A stretch of DNA of 64,000 nucleotides from an uncultured Clostridia bacterium (GCA_944350085.1 CALVNY010000001.1:53595-117594), one strand, 5' to 3'; shown: positions 17,020 through 25,322, counted from the first letter of the stretch. Notes: generated by a model from the letters alone, not told the origin. Numbers and translations are program-made.

Positions 17020-17079
17020 TTAGAATGTGTTAATAAAATTATTATTGTTATTGTTGTTGTTAATTAAAAATTTAATCAT
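17020..17079 (-). CDS. asnA leader peptide with eight consecutive Asn codons
   Basis: A 19-codon ORF, MIKFLINNNNNNNNFINTF, followed by TAA. AGGTGA is 7 bases before the ATG. Codons 7-14 are AAC AAC AAC AAT AAC AAT AAT AAT, and codon 17 is another Asn. The ORF sits 117 bases upstream of asnA and 39 bases before the terminator hairpin. This is the classic layout of an amino-acid attenuator: scarcity of Asn-tRNA would stall the ribosome on the run and change RNA folding. The CAACAACAA within the run (17051-17059) is complementary to UUGUUGUUG at 17000-17008. I could not identify a convincing antiterminator helix. Confidence 0.85.
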   Translation of the reverse strand: MIKFLINNNNNNNNFINTF

Positions 17080-17105
17080 AAAAATTCACCTATTTTGTTA
17101 CTAAT

Positions 17106-17133
17106 AGTATATCACAAAAAATTTTTTAATCAA
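17106..17133 (-). promoter_or_regulatory. Promoter of the asnA leader-asnA transcript
   Basis: Minus strand TTGATT (17128-17133), a 16-base spacer and TATACT (17106-17111). It is about 27 bases before the leader-peptide start codon. Confidence 0.7.
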
Positions 17134-17236
17134 TATATTTTATTTAATTTATTAAAAAAATTCTTTTATTAATTGTTATATGTTAAAATAAATTATATAA
17201 TATTATATAAAATAAAAGTAAATGGAGTAATAAGGT

Positions 17237-17902
17237 ATGAAAAAAGGTATAACTATTACAACGCTTGCTAGTTTAGGTATTTGCACATTAATTTGCATAT
17301 TGTCAATTTTTGGAGTTTTTAGTTTTAGTGGAGTTGTTTTAAATTTAGTGTTCACTTTTGGAACAATTGTAGTTGCAGGAGCCCTTTCTTTAAATTCTTT
17401 AACTTTGCTACAAGCAAAAAACAAATGGGGTTTAGTTAGCATAATCTTGCTTGCAACATCTTCCATTTTAACATTGCTAATTATTTGGATAAATAGTTTG
17501 TCAAATGTTGATGTTTTAGTTAAAATCACAGCAACTATTGCTATCTTGTCTGTAGTTTGTAGTTTAATAATCACAAACGCAATAAAACTTCAAAAAAAAC
17601 TTATTGGCGTTCAAATTCCAATTTATGTAATTATTGGAATTACTGCAATATTGATTGATTTACTAATTTGTGGGGTTTCAATTTTTAAAGTTGACATAGT
17701 TGGCAAATTATTCTGGGTTTTAGTTGTTTTAAGTATTGTTGGGCTTATAACAATATCAATTTTATCTAATAAAAACAATTCAATAAAAGCACACAGCGAA
17801 CCAAACAAAAATAATGATGACACTATAACAATTTCAAAACAAGAATACGAAGAACTTTTAAAATTTAAAGAACAAGTTTTAAATTCAAAAAAAGAAAATT
17901 AA
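17237..17902 (+). CDS. Six-helix membrane protein of unknown function
   Basis: A 221-residue protein with six hydrophobic helices (about residues 3-27, 34-55, 62-85, 92-112, 125-147, 150-172). They are followed by a charged tail ending in TISKQEYEELLKFKEQVLN, probably a short cytoplasmic helix. GGAG is about 9 bases before the ATG. I do not recognise a family. It is monocistronic and converges with the coiled-coil protein gene. Confidence 0.6.
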   Translation: MKKGITITTLASLGICTLICILSIFGVFSFSGVVLNLVFTFGTIVVAGALSLNSLTLLQAKNKWGLVSIILLATSSILTLLIIWINSLSNVDVLVKITATIAILSVVCSLIITNAIKLQKKLIGVQIPIYVIIGITAILIDLLICGVSIFKVDIVGKLFWVLVVLSIVGLITISILSNKNNSIKAHSEPNKNNDDTITISKQEYEELLKFKEQVLNSKKEN

Positions 17903-17943
17903 TTTATTCTATAAACATTAATTATATTCTTTAAAAATAACAA

Positions 17944-17978
17944 AAAAGATACTTTAAAAGTATCTTTTATTTTTTTTA
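17944..17978. terminator. Bidirectional terminator
   Basis: An 11-bp stem (AAAAGATACTT / AAGTATCTTTT) with a 3-base loop and T-tract, between converging genes. Confidence 0.78.
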
Positions 17979-19499
17979 ATTTTTAGACTTATCGTTAAAA
18001 TCTTTTACTTTGGATTGCAATGACGACAATATTTTACTAAAATTTTGCTTTGGTTTTTCTAGTTGATTATTTTCTTCACTTTCAACATTTGTGTTTGTTT
18101 CTTCATTAGTGTCCATTTCGTCTTCATTAGTGTCCATTTCGTCTTCATTAGTGTCCGTTTCGTCTTCATTAGTGTCTATTTCGTCTTCATTTGTTTTTGT
18201 TACTTCTTCATTAGTGCCAGTTTCTTCTTCGCTTGTTTTTGTTTCTTCGTCATTAATATTTAATTCATTTTCAATATTGTCTGCTTCGACTTCGCCTGTG
18301 TTTAATTCATTTTCAATATTATTTGTTTCTTCTTCGTTTGTATCTATTTCATTAGAATCATTTTCTTCTTGTGAAACAATATTGTTTTCTTCATCAACTT
18401 TAATTGAATCACTTTCAACTTCTTTTTCATCAAAAGAATTTACATTTTCATTAAGTAGGTTTTGTTCAAGTGGTTCTGTTTTATCAACTTCATCTTCTTC
18501 GTTTGTTATTTCAACACCACTTTTTAATGTTATATTATTAGTGTCTTCTTCGTCTGTTACTTCACTTTCATGTTTTTCTTCTAAGTAATTTTCATTTAAT
18601 TTATTTGTAACATCATTAGATGATTCAAAACTATTTGGTAAATCATCTTCATCAAATTCGGAATAATCATTTTCATCAACAACAACATCACAAATATCAA
18701 CCATTTCAATTTTTAAAGATTTTTGCAAGGTTTTCTTTAATGGCATATATTGTTTTGTAAATGCTTTTTCATAATCATTTAGTGCTTTTTCGCTACAACC
18801 AACTGAAATTAAGTCCTGTTTAAATGTCATAAAGTCAACAATTTTTTTGGCAACTTCTTCCATGTTTTCAATTAACTTCTTAAACTTTTCTTGTTTTCCA
18901 AGTTTTTCTGCAAACAATTCATCAATCTTTTGATTGCACATTTCAACATTTTTGTTAACATTACCATAGTTGCTTGAAAGTGGTTTGTCTTCAACAACTT
19001 CAAAATTGCCTTTAACTTCCAAATTTTCGTTTAAATAGTTAATAACATATTCTAAAATCCTTGAATTTTGACTGCCTAAAATAATTACTTCATGCCCTTC
19101 TTCGCATTTAACTAATTCATCATTAAATAAATCATACAAAGAAAGCACTGGCTCTTTTAAAGATTCATTTTGTAAATTAGTTAAGCTATTAATAAGTTTG
19201 GTTTTGGTATTATAATAATTTTCTAATTCTTGTTTTTCTTCTTTTTCAAAGTTGTTATATGCTTCAACAACCCCTTGCCAATCATTAAAAAACTTTCTAA
19301 GGCTTTTGACCATAACAATTTTATCATGGTATTCCCCGTTTAATTGGCTATTTGAAAAACTATCAAAAGTTTTAATTGCAGAGTTCATTTCCAAAAAATT
19401 AGCATAAACTTGTTCAACATCTGCTTTTATTTTTTTATTTTCAAAATCAGCAATACTTAAAAGTCTTTCTTCATTTTTTAATAAATCTAAAATATTCAT
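17976..19499 (-). CDS. Helical cytoplasmic protein with acidic repeat tail, unknown function
   Basis: A 507-residue protein without a signal peptide. Residues 1-280 are predicted largely alpha-helical or coiled coil (e.g. NNFEKEEKQELENYYNTKTK). From about 285 the chain becomes strongly acidic, with many TNEDE/TNEEE units and four near-identical seven-residue repeats (DTNEDEM/E type). It ends in a short basic helix (KPKQNFSKILSSLQSKVKDF). No family recognised. GGGAG lies 6 bases before the ATG. The repeat section is encoded by a 21-bp tandem repeat and may vary in length between strains. Confidence 0.7.
   Translation of the reverse strand: MNILDLLKNEERLLSIADFENKKIKADVEQVYANFLEMNSAIKTFDSFSNSQLNGEYHDKIVMVKSLRKFFNDWQGVVEAYNNFEKEEKQELENYYNTKTKLINSLTNLQNESLKEPVLSLYDLFNDELVKCEEGHEVIILGSQNSRILEYVINYLNENLEVKGNFEVVEDKPLSSNYGNVNKNVEMCNQKIDELFAEKLGKQEKFKKLIENMEEVAKKIVDFMTFKQDLISVGCSEKALNDYEKAFTKQYMPLKKTLQKSLKIEMVDICDVVVDENDYSEFDEDDLPNSFESSNDVTNKLNENYLEEKHESEVTDEEDTNNITLKSGVEITNEEDEVDKTEPLEQNLLNENVNSFDEKEVESDSIKVDEENNIVSQEENDSNEIDTNEEETNNIENELNTGEVEADNIENELNINDEETKTSEEETGTNEEVTKTNEDEIDTNEDETDTNEDEMDTNEDEMDTNEETNTNVESEENNQLEKPKQNFSKILSSLQSKVKDFNDKSKN
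18100..18183. repeat. 21-bp tandem repeat, four copies, in coding sequence
   Basis: Four adjacent 21-base units at 18100, 18121, 18142 and 18163. The first two are identical (TCTTCATTAGTGTCCATTTCG) and the others differ by one base; decayed copies follow to about 18260. The unit length is a multiple of three, so copy-number change keeps the frame. Confidence 0.9.
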
Positions 19500-19589
19500 A
19501 ATTTTCTCCCATAATTTTACAATTATATTTTATATTTACCAAAAAACTTAGTCAAATATTTTTAAAAAATATTAATTAATTACAAAAAT

Positions 19590-19611
19590 AAAAAAGGCAA
19601 TTGCCTTTTTT
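19590..19611 (-). terminator. Terminator after the acyltransferase gene
   Basis: A 22-base perfect palindrome (AAAAAAGGCAATTGCCTTTTTT) immediately after the gene at 19622. Confidence 0.75.
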
Positions 19612-19621
19612 AAACTTTGCG

Positions 19622-20237
19622 TTATTTACTTGTTATTACTTTGTTTTCCAATTCTTCATCTAAAACAATGGGATCTGTGTGTTCTAGTTTTTTATATATA
19701 TTAATCAATTTATATCTATTATATCTTAAAGCAATTGTTGGCATAATGTTAAGTACAACATTTACAACACCAATTGGAATTCCAAAGCAATAAACATAAT
19801 CTAATGGCAAAATAAATATTACTAAAAATCCAAATATTGCAGAAATATTATGTCCAATTTCGCCATAGCAACTTTCTTGTAAGTACTTAAAAATATATTC
19901 TTTATTTTTTGGTTGTTCAATTTTTTTTTCTAAAATTACAAAGAAAGCCCAAATCCGGCAAATAATTTTTAAAATACTTAACGCCTAATTTTTCATAAAA
20001 CAATTTTTCTTTTTTTGAAACTAAAAATATCTTCAAAAAAGGATTAACACATTTTTTAGGAAGCCTATGCGCCAAAAATGCTATTATGCCATCAATGACA
20101 ATTACTCCAATTAAACTTATTGTTACAGCAAAAAAAACATATCCTCCATTAAAACCAAAAAATGGAACAGAAAATAAAATATTTAAGCTTATTAAAATTG
20201 CAACACAAAACAAAATTGTTAATAAATAAAGTATCAT
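19622..20237 (-). pseudogene. CrtO-like acyltransferase (glycosyl-4,4'-diaponeurosporenoate acyltransferase family), interrupted by a frameshift
   Basis: Two reading frames together make one family member. Frame 1 (20237 to 19917) has two membrane helices and KLGVKYFKNYLPDLGFL, then stops. Frame 2 begins around the same point and continues as IEQPKNKEYIFKYLQESC, YGEIGHNISAIFGF and MPTIALRYN to 19622. The family reads straight through this (LPD.G motif, EYL..F..ESCYGE..H, RYN). The switch is at a run of nine A residues (19921-19929 on the complement); removing one A restores one frame of about 204 codons. It could be a real mutation, a sequencing error, or a slippage site. It is the last gene of a GT8-PlsC-acyltransferase unit. 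Confidence 0.7.
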
Positions 20238-20253
20238 TTAAATCTTTCAACCT

Positions 20254-21087
20254 TTAACTTTCGTATACTAATTTTTGATTATAAATTTTTTCGTACATAT
20301 TTTTACATAATTCAAAATTTTCATCTCTCATCTTATTTGATGATTCTTTTTCAGTCATATTTTTGTTGGGAAAAATTAATGGCATAATATGAACATAATA
20401 TTCTTGAACAAAAAAACCATCATCGCCAATTATATTACTATCCTTTAATGTTATAAAACAAGGAATTATTGGAACATTGCTTCTATATGCAAACCTAAAA
20501 GCACCAATTTTAAATGGCCTTGGCTTTCTATAATTCCACCACATACCTTGTTCAGGGTAAATTAAAATAAGTTTGTTTTGTTTTAATAAAGTGTCAATCG
20601 CTTTCAAACAATTTAACATTGTTTGTTTATTTTCACTTAGTGGCAAAGTGTTTCCGTGTCGCATAAAAAATCCAAGTTTCCCCGGCAATGAATAGTTACC
20701 TTCTCTAATAACTTTATAAAGCGTAAATTTTTTAAAATATTTCTTTAATGCCAAATAAACAGCATAGTTGTCAAACGCATTAAAATGATTGCAAGTAACA
20801 ATTGCCCCACCACTAAAATTTTTTAAATTTTCAATACCATCAACTCCACCAAAAATTACTTTTTTGTTTTTTAACCAGCCATCAAACAATTTTTTTCCAC
20901 CATAGTTAGCAATTTTTGTTTTAATTTTACTAGATAATTTTTTATTTAAATAGTCAACATCTTTTGGTTCTAAAATTTTGCCAGGTGGATCATTTTCAAC
21001 ATCTAAATCAAACAATTTCTCTTTTTCGAATTGTTTAATTTTTTCTAACACTTCAAGCCTATCTTTTGCTTTCTTAATTTCACCCAT
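20254..21087 (-). CDS. PlsC-type 1-acylglycerol-3-phosphate acyltransferase
   Basis: Transfers an acyl chain to a lipid acceptor at the membrane. The 277-residue protein contains NHFNAFD (residues 96-102, the catalytic H-x4-D) and YPEQGMWW followed by KPRPFKIGAFRFAYRSNVPI, the acceptor-site region in which EGTR of typical PlsC is replaced by EQGM. N-terminal residues 1-60 are charged and lack a membrane helix. It lies between GT8 and the CrtO-like gene with gaps of 15-16 bases, suggesting glycolipid assembly or acylation as the shared job. Confidence 0.85.
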   Translation of the reverse strand: MGEIKKAKDRLEVLEKIKQFEKEKLFDLDVENDPPGKILEPKDVDYLNKKLSSKIKTKIANYGGKKLFDGWLKNKKVIFGGVDGIENLKNFSGGAIVTCNHFNAFDNYAVYLALKKYFKKFTLYKVIREGNYSLPGKLGFFMRHGNTLPLSENKQTMLNCLKAIDTLLKQNKLILIYPEQGMWWNYRKPRPFKIGAFRFAYRSNVPIIPCFITLKDSNIIGDDGFFVQEYYVHIMPLIFPNKNMTEKESSNKMRDENFELCKNMYEKIYNQKLVYES

Positions 21088-21102
21088 AACAAACCTACTA
21101 TT

Positions 21103-22059
21103 TTATACTACAATTTTACCTTTATTTATCAAATACTTAAATGTACAAACATTATCCGCTTGTTCTTTTGCCATACTTTTTAATCTCTCGCCACAAGCAA
21201 AATCATTTAATTTATTAATTTCACTAAAATCACTTTTAATTAAAAATATATCATTTATAACATCAGTTAAAACAGCATATTTCCAAAATTCTTCTTCATA
21301 CAAAATACCATCATAATGCCATGGTTTTAATGTTAAATTATAATGAATAAGTTTAATATCTTCAGTTAAAATTTTATTGTTTTTAAAAGGCATTTTATTC
21401 CAAACATTTGGCAAGTAAAACACCCTATCTTTGCATAAAACATTTAAGTAGTCTTGGTCCTGCGCAACAGTAAATTTTATGGTTTTTAATAATTGCAAAA
21501 ATTTTTCTTCAAACTTTTCATCTCTTAAAACTTTCAAATTCATAATCAAAACACCAGCATTAAAATAGCAACTTTCATTAATTCCTAAAAAATTATTTAC
21601 ATAGTTTATAAATTCTGGCACTGAGTTAACTGCTTCATCAACCACTGCTCCAACCATATTGTTCCCAATTTCAAACTCATAAAGTTTAGAAATGTCACCT
21701 AAAACTGTAATGTCGGAATCTAAATACAAAATTTTGTCATACTCTGGAAACATGTTTGGAATAAATAATCTATAATATGTTGCTTTAGAATAATAATCTC
21801 TAGTATGCAACTTGTCACATATATTTTTTATTTGCTCTTTTATATCATTAAACTCAATTACAAAATTATCGCTTAACACACTTTTAATATTTTTAATACT
21901 TTTATTTGTTAAACCCGTGTTTAAGATATGAATTTTGTAATTGTATTCCTTTGATGCATTTAAAACAATAGATTTTAAAGAAACACATAAAAAAGGAACA
22001 TAATTTTCGTCAATCACAAAAAATATAGGAATTGTTTTTTGATTTTTTAAATTTTTCAT
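21103..22059 (-). CDS. Glycosyltransferase family 8
   Basis: A retaining sugar transferase using a nucleotide sugar. The 318 residues show the GT8 pattern: IPIFFVIDENYVPFLCVSLK at the start, KILYLDSDITVLGDI around residue 110 (metal-binding DxD), CYFNAGVLIMNL near 170, AQDQDYLNVL near 203 and IHYNLTLKPW near 240. First gene of a three-gene lipid-modifying unit. The acceptor is unknown. Confidence 0.88.
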   Translation of the reverse strand: MKNLKNQKTIPIFFVIDENYVPFLCVSLKSIVLNASKEYNYKIHILNTGLTNKSIKNIKSVLSDNFVIEFNDIKEQIKNICDKLHTRDYYSKATYYRLFIPNMFPEYDKILYLDSDITVLGDISKLYEFEIGNNMVGAVVDEAVNSVPEFINYVNNFLGINESCYFNAGVLIMNLKVLRDEKFEEKFLQLLKTIKFTVAQDQDYLNVLCKDRVFYLPNVWNKMPFKNNKILTEDIKLIHYNLTLKPWHYDGILYEEEFWKYAVLTDVINDIFLIKSDFSEINKLNDFACGERLKSMAKEQADNVCTFKYLINKGKIVV

Positions 22060-22236
22060 ACTTGCTCCAAAATTTTAATTTTACTTTATTATATTTTTAT
22101 GTTACGCATTTAGAACAAAATAACCAAGAGAATTAAAAAACTCTTCTATAAACTTAAAATCAGTAAAATAGAGATATTCTCATTTGAAGAGATATGAAAA
22201 TTTTTTAACTCTATTTAAAATAGAATTTAATATTTT

Positions 22237-22266
22237 TTGTATACAATTTTATTGTTATGTGATAAT
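22237..22266 (+). promoter_or_regulatory. Promoter and possible operator of the XRE regulator
   Basis: TTGTAT (22237-22242), an 18-base spacer and GATAAT (22261-22266). The -35 lies in a perfect 10-bp palindrome TTGTATACAA that could be an operator. The predicted start point is only a few bases before the ATG at 22278, and no ribosome binding site is seen, so the mRNA may be leaderless. Confidence 0.5.
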
Positions 22267-22277
22267 ATATAAATGTT

Positions 22278-22883
22278 ATGGATGAAATTAAAAAGAACTT
22301 ATCAAAAAAGCTATTAGAACTAAGGCATCAAAAAAAATTGACGCAATTAGAATTAGCACAAAAACTTAATTATTCGGATAAATCAATTTCTAAATGGGAA
22401 AATGGTGATGCCGTTCCTGATATTGCTGTTTTAAAACAAATAGCAACTTTTTATGAAGTGTCAGTAGATTACTTAATTAGCGATGATACTGAAAAAAAAC
22501 CAGAAAACACATTACCAAACAATTCTAACAACAAAAATAAAATCATAATCACATTGCTTGCCACATCAGTTGTTTGGATTGTTGCAACAATAATTTATGT
22601 TCAACTAAAAATTTGGGCAAAAATTAATTTTTGGATAATTTATATTTGGGCACTTCCCGTTTCGTTTATTGTATTAGTAGTTTTTAATGCCATTTGGCGA
22701 AAGAAAAAGTTTTCAATAACGTTAACATCTTTACTAGTTTGGACACTTTTATTATCAATTTATCTCCAGTTTTTAAAATATAATATTTGGGTTATATTTT
22801 TAATTGGTGCACCAATGCAAATAGCAATTATATTATGGTCACAATTAAACAAAAATAAATCTGTAAAAATTAAAAAACAATAA
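22278..22883 (+). CDS. Membrane-anchored XRE-family regulator
   Basis: Residues 5-65 form a Cro/C1-type helix-turn-helix (LRHQKKLTQLELAQKLNYSD, then SISKWENGDAVPDIAVL and VDYLIS). After a short Asn-rich linker come four hydrophobic helices (about residues 85-190), so the DNA-binding domain is tethered to the membrane. Such HTH-plus-membrane proteins are common in Firmicutes and usually sense cell-envelope state, but the target is unknown. It is divergent from the GT8 operon, which is a candidate target by position. Confidence 0.82.
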   Translation: MDEIKKNLSKKLLELRHQKKLTQLELAQKLNYSDKSISKWENGDAVPDIAVLKQIATFYEVSVDYLISDDTEKKPENTLPNNSNNKNKIIITLLATSVVWIVATIIYVQLKIWAKINFWIIYIWALPVSFIVLVVFNAIWRKKKFSITLTSLLVWTLLLSIYLQFLKYNIWVIFLIGAPMQIAIILWSQLNKNKSVKIKKQ

Positions 22884-22918
22884 TAAGATTTTAAATATTA
22901 AACAAAATTAAAAAAAAC

Positions 22919-22955
22919 AAAAAACACTTTAACCTTTTTAGTTAAAGTGTTTTTT
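22919..22955. terminator. Bidirectional terminator
   Basis: A perfect 15-bp stem (AAAAAACACTTTAAC / GTTAAAGTGTTTTTT) with a 7-base loop between convergent genes. Confidence 0.85.
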
Positions 22956-22956
22956 A

Positions 22957-23448
22957 TTAATTATGCAGGCTTGCAAACTCTTTAATTTTTTGCTTAATAA
23001 TATTAAACGATTTTTCATCAAAAACATAATCTTTTCTTGGTTTTACAAAGTTTTTAGAACCACGCTCTTCATCAATATATCTAGGTATAAGTTGTAAATG
23101 GTAATGATTCATAGGTCCATCACTCATGGTGCAAAGATAAACTCTTTCGCATTTATAAACTTCTTTTAAAATCAACATAAACTCTTTTGCAAAAACAATC
23201 ATTTTGCAATTTAATTCGTCAGGGGCTTCACTCATGTCGTGATAATGAGTTTGTGTTGAAATCATCATGTGTCCCACTGCTCTTGGATTAGCAACAAACA
23301 AACACTCTATATCCTTATCTTCATAAAGTTTAAGATTGCTATCATCTCCAAAAACAGCACCATTATATTTTCTATTTAAACAAGTTGGGCACACACCCAT
23401 ATCAGTTAATTCTTTTGCAGATAATTTAATTAATTCTTCCTCTTTCAA
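22957..23448 (-). CDS. HIT/GalT-superfamily nucleotide hydrolase or transferase
   Basis: A 163-residue protein with CPTC at the N-terminus, VANPRAVGHMMI (substrate loop) near residue 52 and MNHYHLQLIPRY near residue 117. The last motif has H-x-H-x-Q where classical HIT hydrolases have H-x-H-x-H. H-x-H-x-Q is the form seen in GalT and Ap4A phosphorylase, so nucleotidyl transfer is possible. TTG start (23446-23448) supported by AAGGAG 10 bases upstream. Confidence 0.75.
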   Translation of the reverse strand: MKEEELIKLSAKELTDMGVCPTCLNRKYNGAVFGDDSNLKLYEDKDIECLFVANPRAVGHMMISTQTHYHDMSEAPDELNCKMIVFAKEFMLILKEVYKCERVYLCTMSDGPMNHYHLQLIPRYIDEERGSKNFVKPRKDYVFDEKSFNIIKQKIKEFASLHN

Positions 23449-23719
23449 TAATAACCTTCTCCTTTATTTATTAGCATAATAATGATATCAAATATTTTTA
23501 TATTTTAAAATTAAAAGTTTAATTTTTGGTTTAAAAAAATAAATATAAAAAATTTTTATTTCATTAAAAATTATTTTATGTTTAAACATTAACTAAATAA
23601 TAACTTGCTTTTTAATATGATAAAAAAATTCTAATATTACTTTTTAAAATTAAATTTATTTTAATTAAAAAACAATATATATTACAAGCATAATATTCTA
23701 TTAAAAAAATTTAAAAATA
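23449..23719. other. Non-coding AT-rich gap between the HIT gene and the rpsT terminator
   Basis: No ORF, structured RNA or strong repeat is seen. It should hold the promoter of the HIT gene. Composition is close to 90% A+T. Confidence 0.4.
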
Positions 23720-23748
23720 AAAAAACCACACTTAAAGCATGGTTTTTT
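23720..23748 (-). terminator. Terminator of rpsT
   Basis: A 9-bp stem (AAAAAACCA / TGGTTTTTT) with an 11-base loop directly after the rpsT stop codon on the minus strand. Confidence 0.65.
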
Positions 23749-23751
23749 AAA

Positions 23752-24234
23752 TTACTTTTCTGCTTTTTTATTTGTTGTTTTTTTAGCAGTTGTTGTTTTA
23801 GTTGTTGTTTTCTTTGTAGCAGTTTTCTTTTCTGCTGGTTTTTCAGAAACTTCTTTTTTAGCAGATGTTTTTCTAGTTGTGGTTTTTTTAACAGGTTCTT
23901 CAACCTTTACTTCTTCCACTTTTTCTTCTACTTTTACTTCTTCTTTAACTTCTTCAACTTTACCACTTGCTTTTAGTGCAGAGTTATATGCTGATTTAAG
24001 TCTTGAAATTTTTCTAGAAGCAGTATTAACATGAATTACACCTTTTGATTTAGCAGACATAATGTCAGCTTCAACTGAAGCAAGTTTTGCTTCTGCATTT
24101 TGTAAATTACCTTCTGCTAATTCTTTTCTAAATTTTTTAATTTCAGTGCTTAAAGAAGTTTTTACTAATCTATTTTCTGCCTTTTGTCTTTTGTTTACTA
24201 AAACTCTTTTCTTTGCTGATTTAATATTTGCCAC
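23752..24234 (-). CDS. rpsT: Ribosomal protein S20 with long Lys/Thr-rich C-terminal tail
   Basis: Primary binder of 16S rRNA in the 30S subunit. Residues 1-88 are a normal S20 (MANIKSAKKRVLVNKRQKAE; GVIHVNTASRKISRLKSAYN). The usual protein ends near here, but this one continues for about 70 residues. First comes a Val/Glu/Lys stretch (KVEEVKEEVKVEEKVEEVKV), then a KKTTTRKTSAKK/KKTATKKTTTKT region resembling histone-H1 or HU tails. An AGGAG site precedes the ATG. It is divergent from gpr, a neighbour often seen in Clostridia. Confidence 0.93.
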   Translation of the reverse strand: MANIKSAKKRVLVNKRQKAENRLVKTSLSTEIKKFRKELAEGNLQNAEAKLASVEADIMSAKSKGVIHVNTASRKISRLKSAYNSALKASGKVEEVKEEVKVEEKVEEVKVEEPVKKTTTRKTSAKKEVSEKPAEKKTATKKTTTKTTTAKKTTNKKAEK

Positions 24235-24379
24235 TTTAATTTCTCCTTAAATTTAACTAATTATATATAAAACCGATTGTATTCTAACATATTAAAAAAA
24301 AATAAGCAAGAATTATTTTACAAATTAGTGGAATAATTATTTTATAAAGCAATTTTATAAAAGATTTTAAAAGGTAAAA

Positions 24380-25204
24380 ATGAAAACAGAATTAATAAGT
24401 GAAATATTTGAAAAACTAAAAATCGAAAATGCTAACGATTCTAGCATAAAAATTGTTGAAGATAAAAATTATAAATTTGGGCTTAAAAAAGAACACTTTT
24501 TTGTTCATAAAAAAGTTGATAATTTAGACGTTGGCGCATATTCAATTTTTAATTTTGAAAATGTTTTTGAAAGTGTTGAAAATCAAAAATATTTAATTGA
24601 AAAATTAAGCACGGAACTTAAAAAATTTTTATCCAAAACAAACACTAAAAAAATTTTAATTGTAGGGCTTGGCAATCGACATATAAGTGCTGATAGTTTA
24701 GGTGCAAAGGTAATAAAAAATATAATTGTAACAAGGCACATAAAAAATTTAAAAACTTTAAAAAATGTTTCTGCAATATGCCCTAGTGTTTTAGGCTTAA
24801 CTGGAATTGAAAGTTATGATATAGTAAGTTCCGTCGTAAACGAAACAAAACCAACACTTGTTATTACAATCGATAGTTTGTGTGCATCAAGTGAAACAAG
24901 GCTTGGCTGTTCATTTCAAATCAACAATGCTTCAATAATTCCTGGTGGTGGTGTAAACAATAAAAGAAAAGTTTTTAATAGCAAAACCTTAAATGCAGAT
25001 TTTATTTCTATTGGTGTTCCACTAGTTATATATGCAAACACATTTTGCAATTTAACAAAAAGAAGTTTAAACAATTTGGTTGTAACTCTAAAAGATATTG
25101 AAGAAGTTAGTTCAATTTCTTCCAACATAATATCATATTCATTAAATATGGCAATTCATAATTTAACTTTTAATGATGTTAAAAATTATTTAAACAAACT
25201 TTAA
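24380..25204 (+). CDS. gpr: Spore germination protease GPR
   Basis: Degrades small acid-soluble proteins when a spore germinates. The 274-residue protein has the family core LIVGLGN...SADSLGAKVIKNIIVTRH (residues 94-121; full family form GLGN..TPDALGP), LGLTGIES, ITIDSLCASS (probable catalytic Asp) and ASIIPGGGVNNKRK near residue 190, with IGVPLVIYA after. It is shorter than the usual 320-370 residues, mostly at the N-terminus. An AAAGGT-type site lies 5 bases before the ATG. Its presence suggests a spore-forming organism or recent descent from one. Confidence 0.88.
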   Translation: MKTELISEIFEKLKIENANDSSIKIVEDKNYKFGLKKEHFFVHKKVDNLDVGAYSIFNFENVFESVENQKYLIEKLSTELKKFLSKTNTKKILIVGLGNRHISADSLGAKVIKNIIVTRHIKNLKTLKNVSAICPSVLGLTGIESYDIVSSVVNETKPTLVITIDSLCASSETRLGCSFQINNASIIPGGGVNNKRKVFNSKTLNADFISIGVPLVIYANTFCNLTKRSLNNLVVTLKDIEEVSSISSNIISYSLNMAIHNLTFNDVKNYLNKL

Positions 25205-25322
25205 TTTATGAAGTAATTGCCACATATTATACATTTATTGTCAAAAAACATATATTAAATGATATTATTTATACATTAATTTGCAAAAACATTTAATATC
25301 CTAATATTTATTAATTAATTGT

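Noticed and set aside
16942..17237. T-box riboswitch upstream of asnA
   Set aside because: The T-box core sequence and specifier stem are not seen; the Asn-codon leader ORF explains the region better.
18100..18183. Possible CRISPR array
   Set aside because: The repeats are directly adjacent without spacers and lie inside a coding sequence.
18091..18588. Plus-strand Ser/Val-rich repeat ORF
   Set aside because: The complementary reading of the acidic repeat tail; no ribosome binding site and explained by the minus-strand gene.
23682..23903. Lys/Gln-rich minus-strand ORF overlapping the rpsT tail
   Set aside because: Frame-shifted reading of the low-complexity rpsT tail that crosses the terminator.
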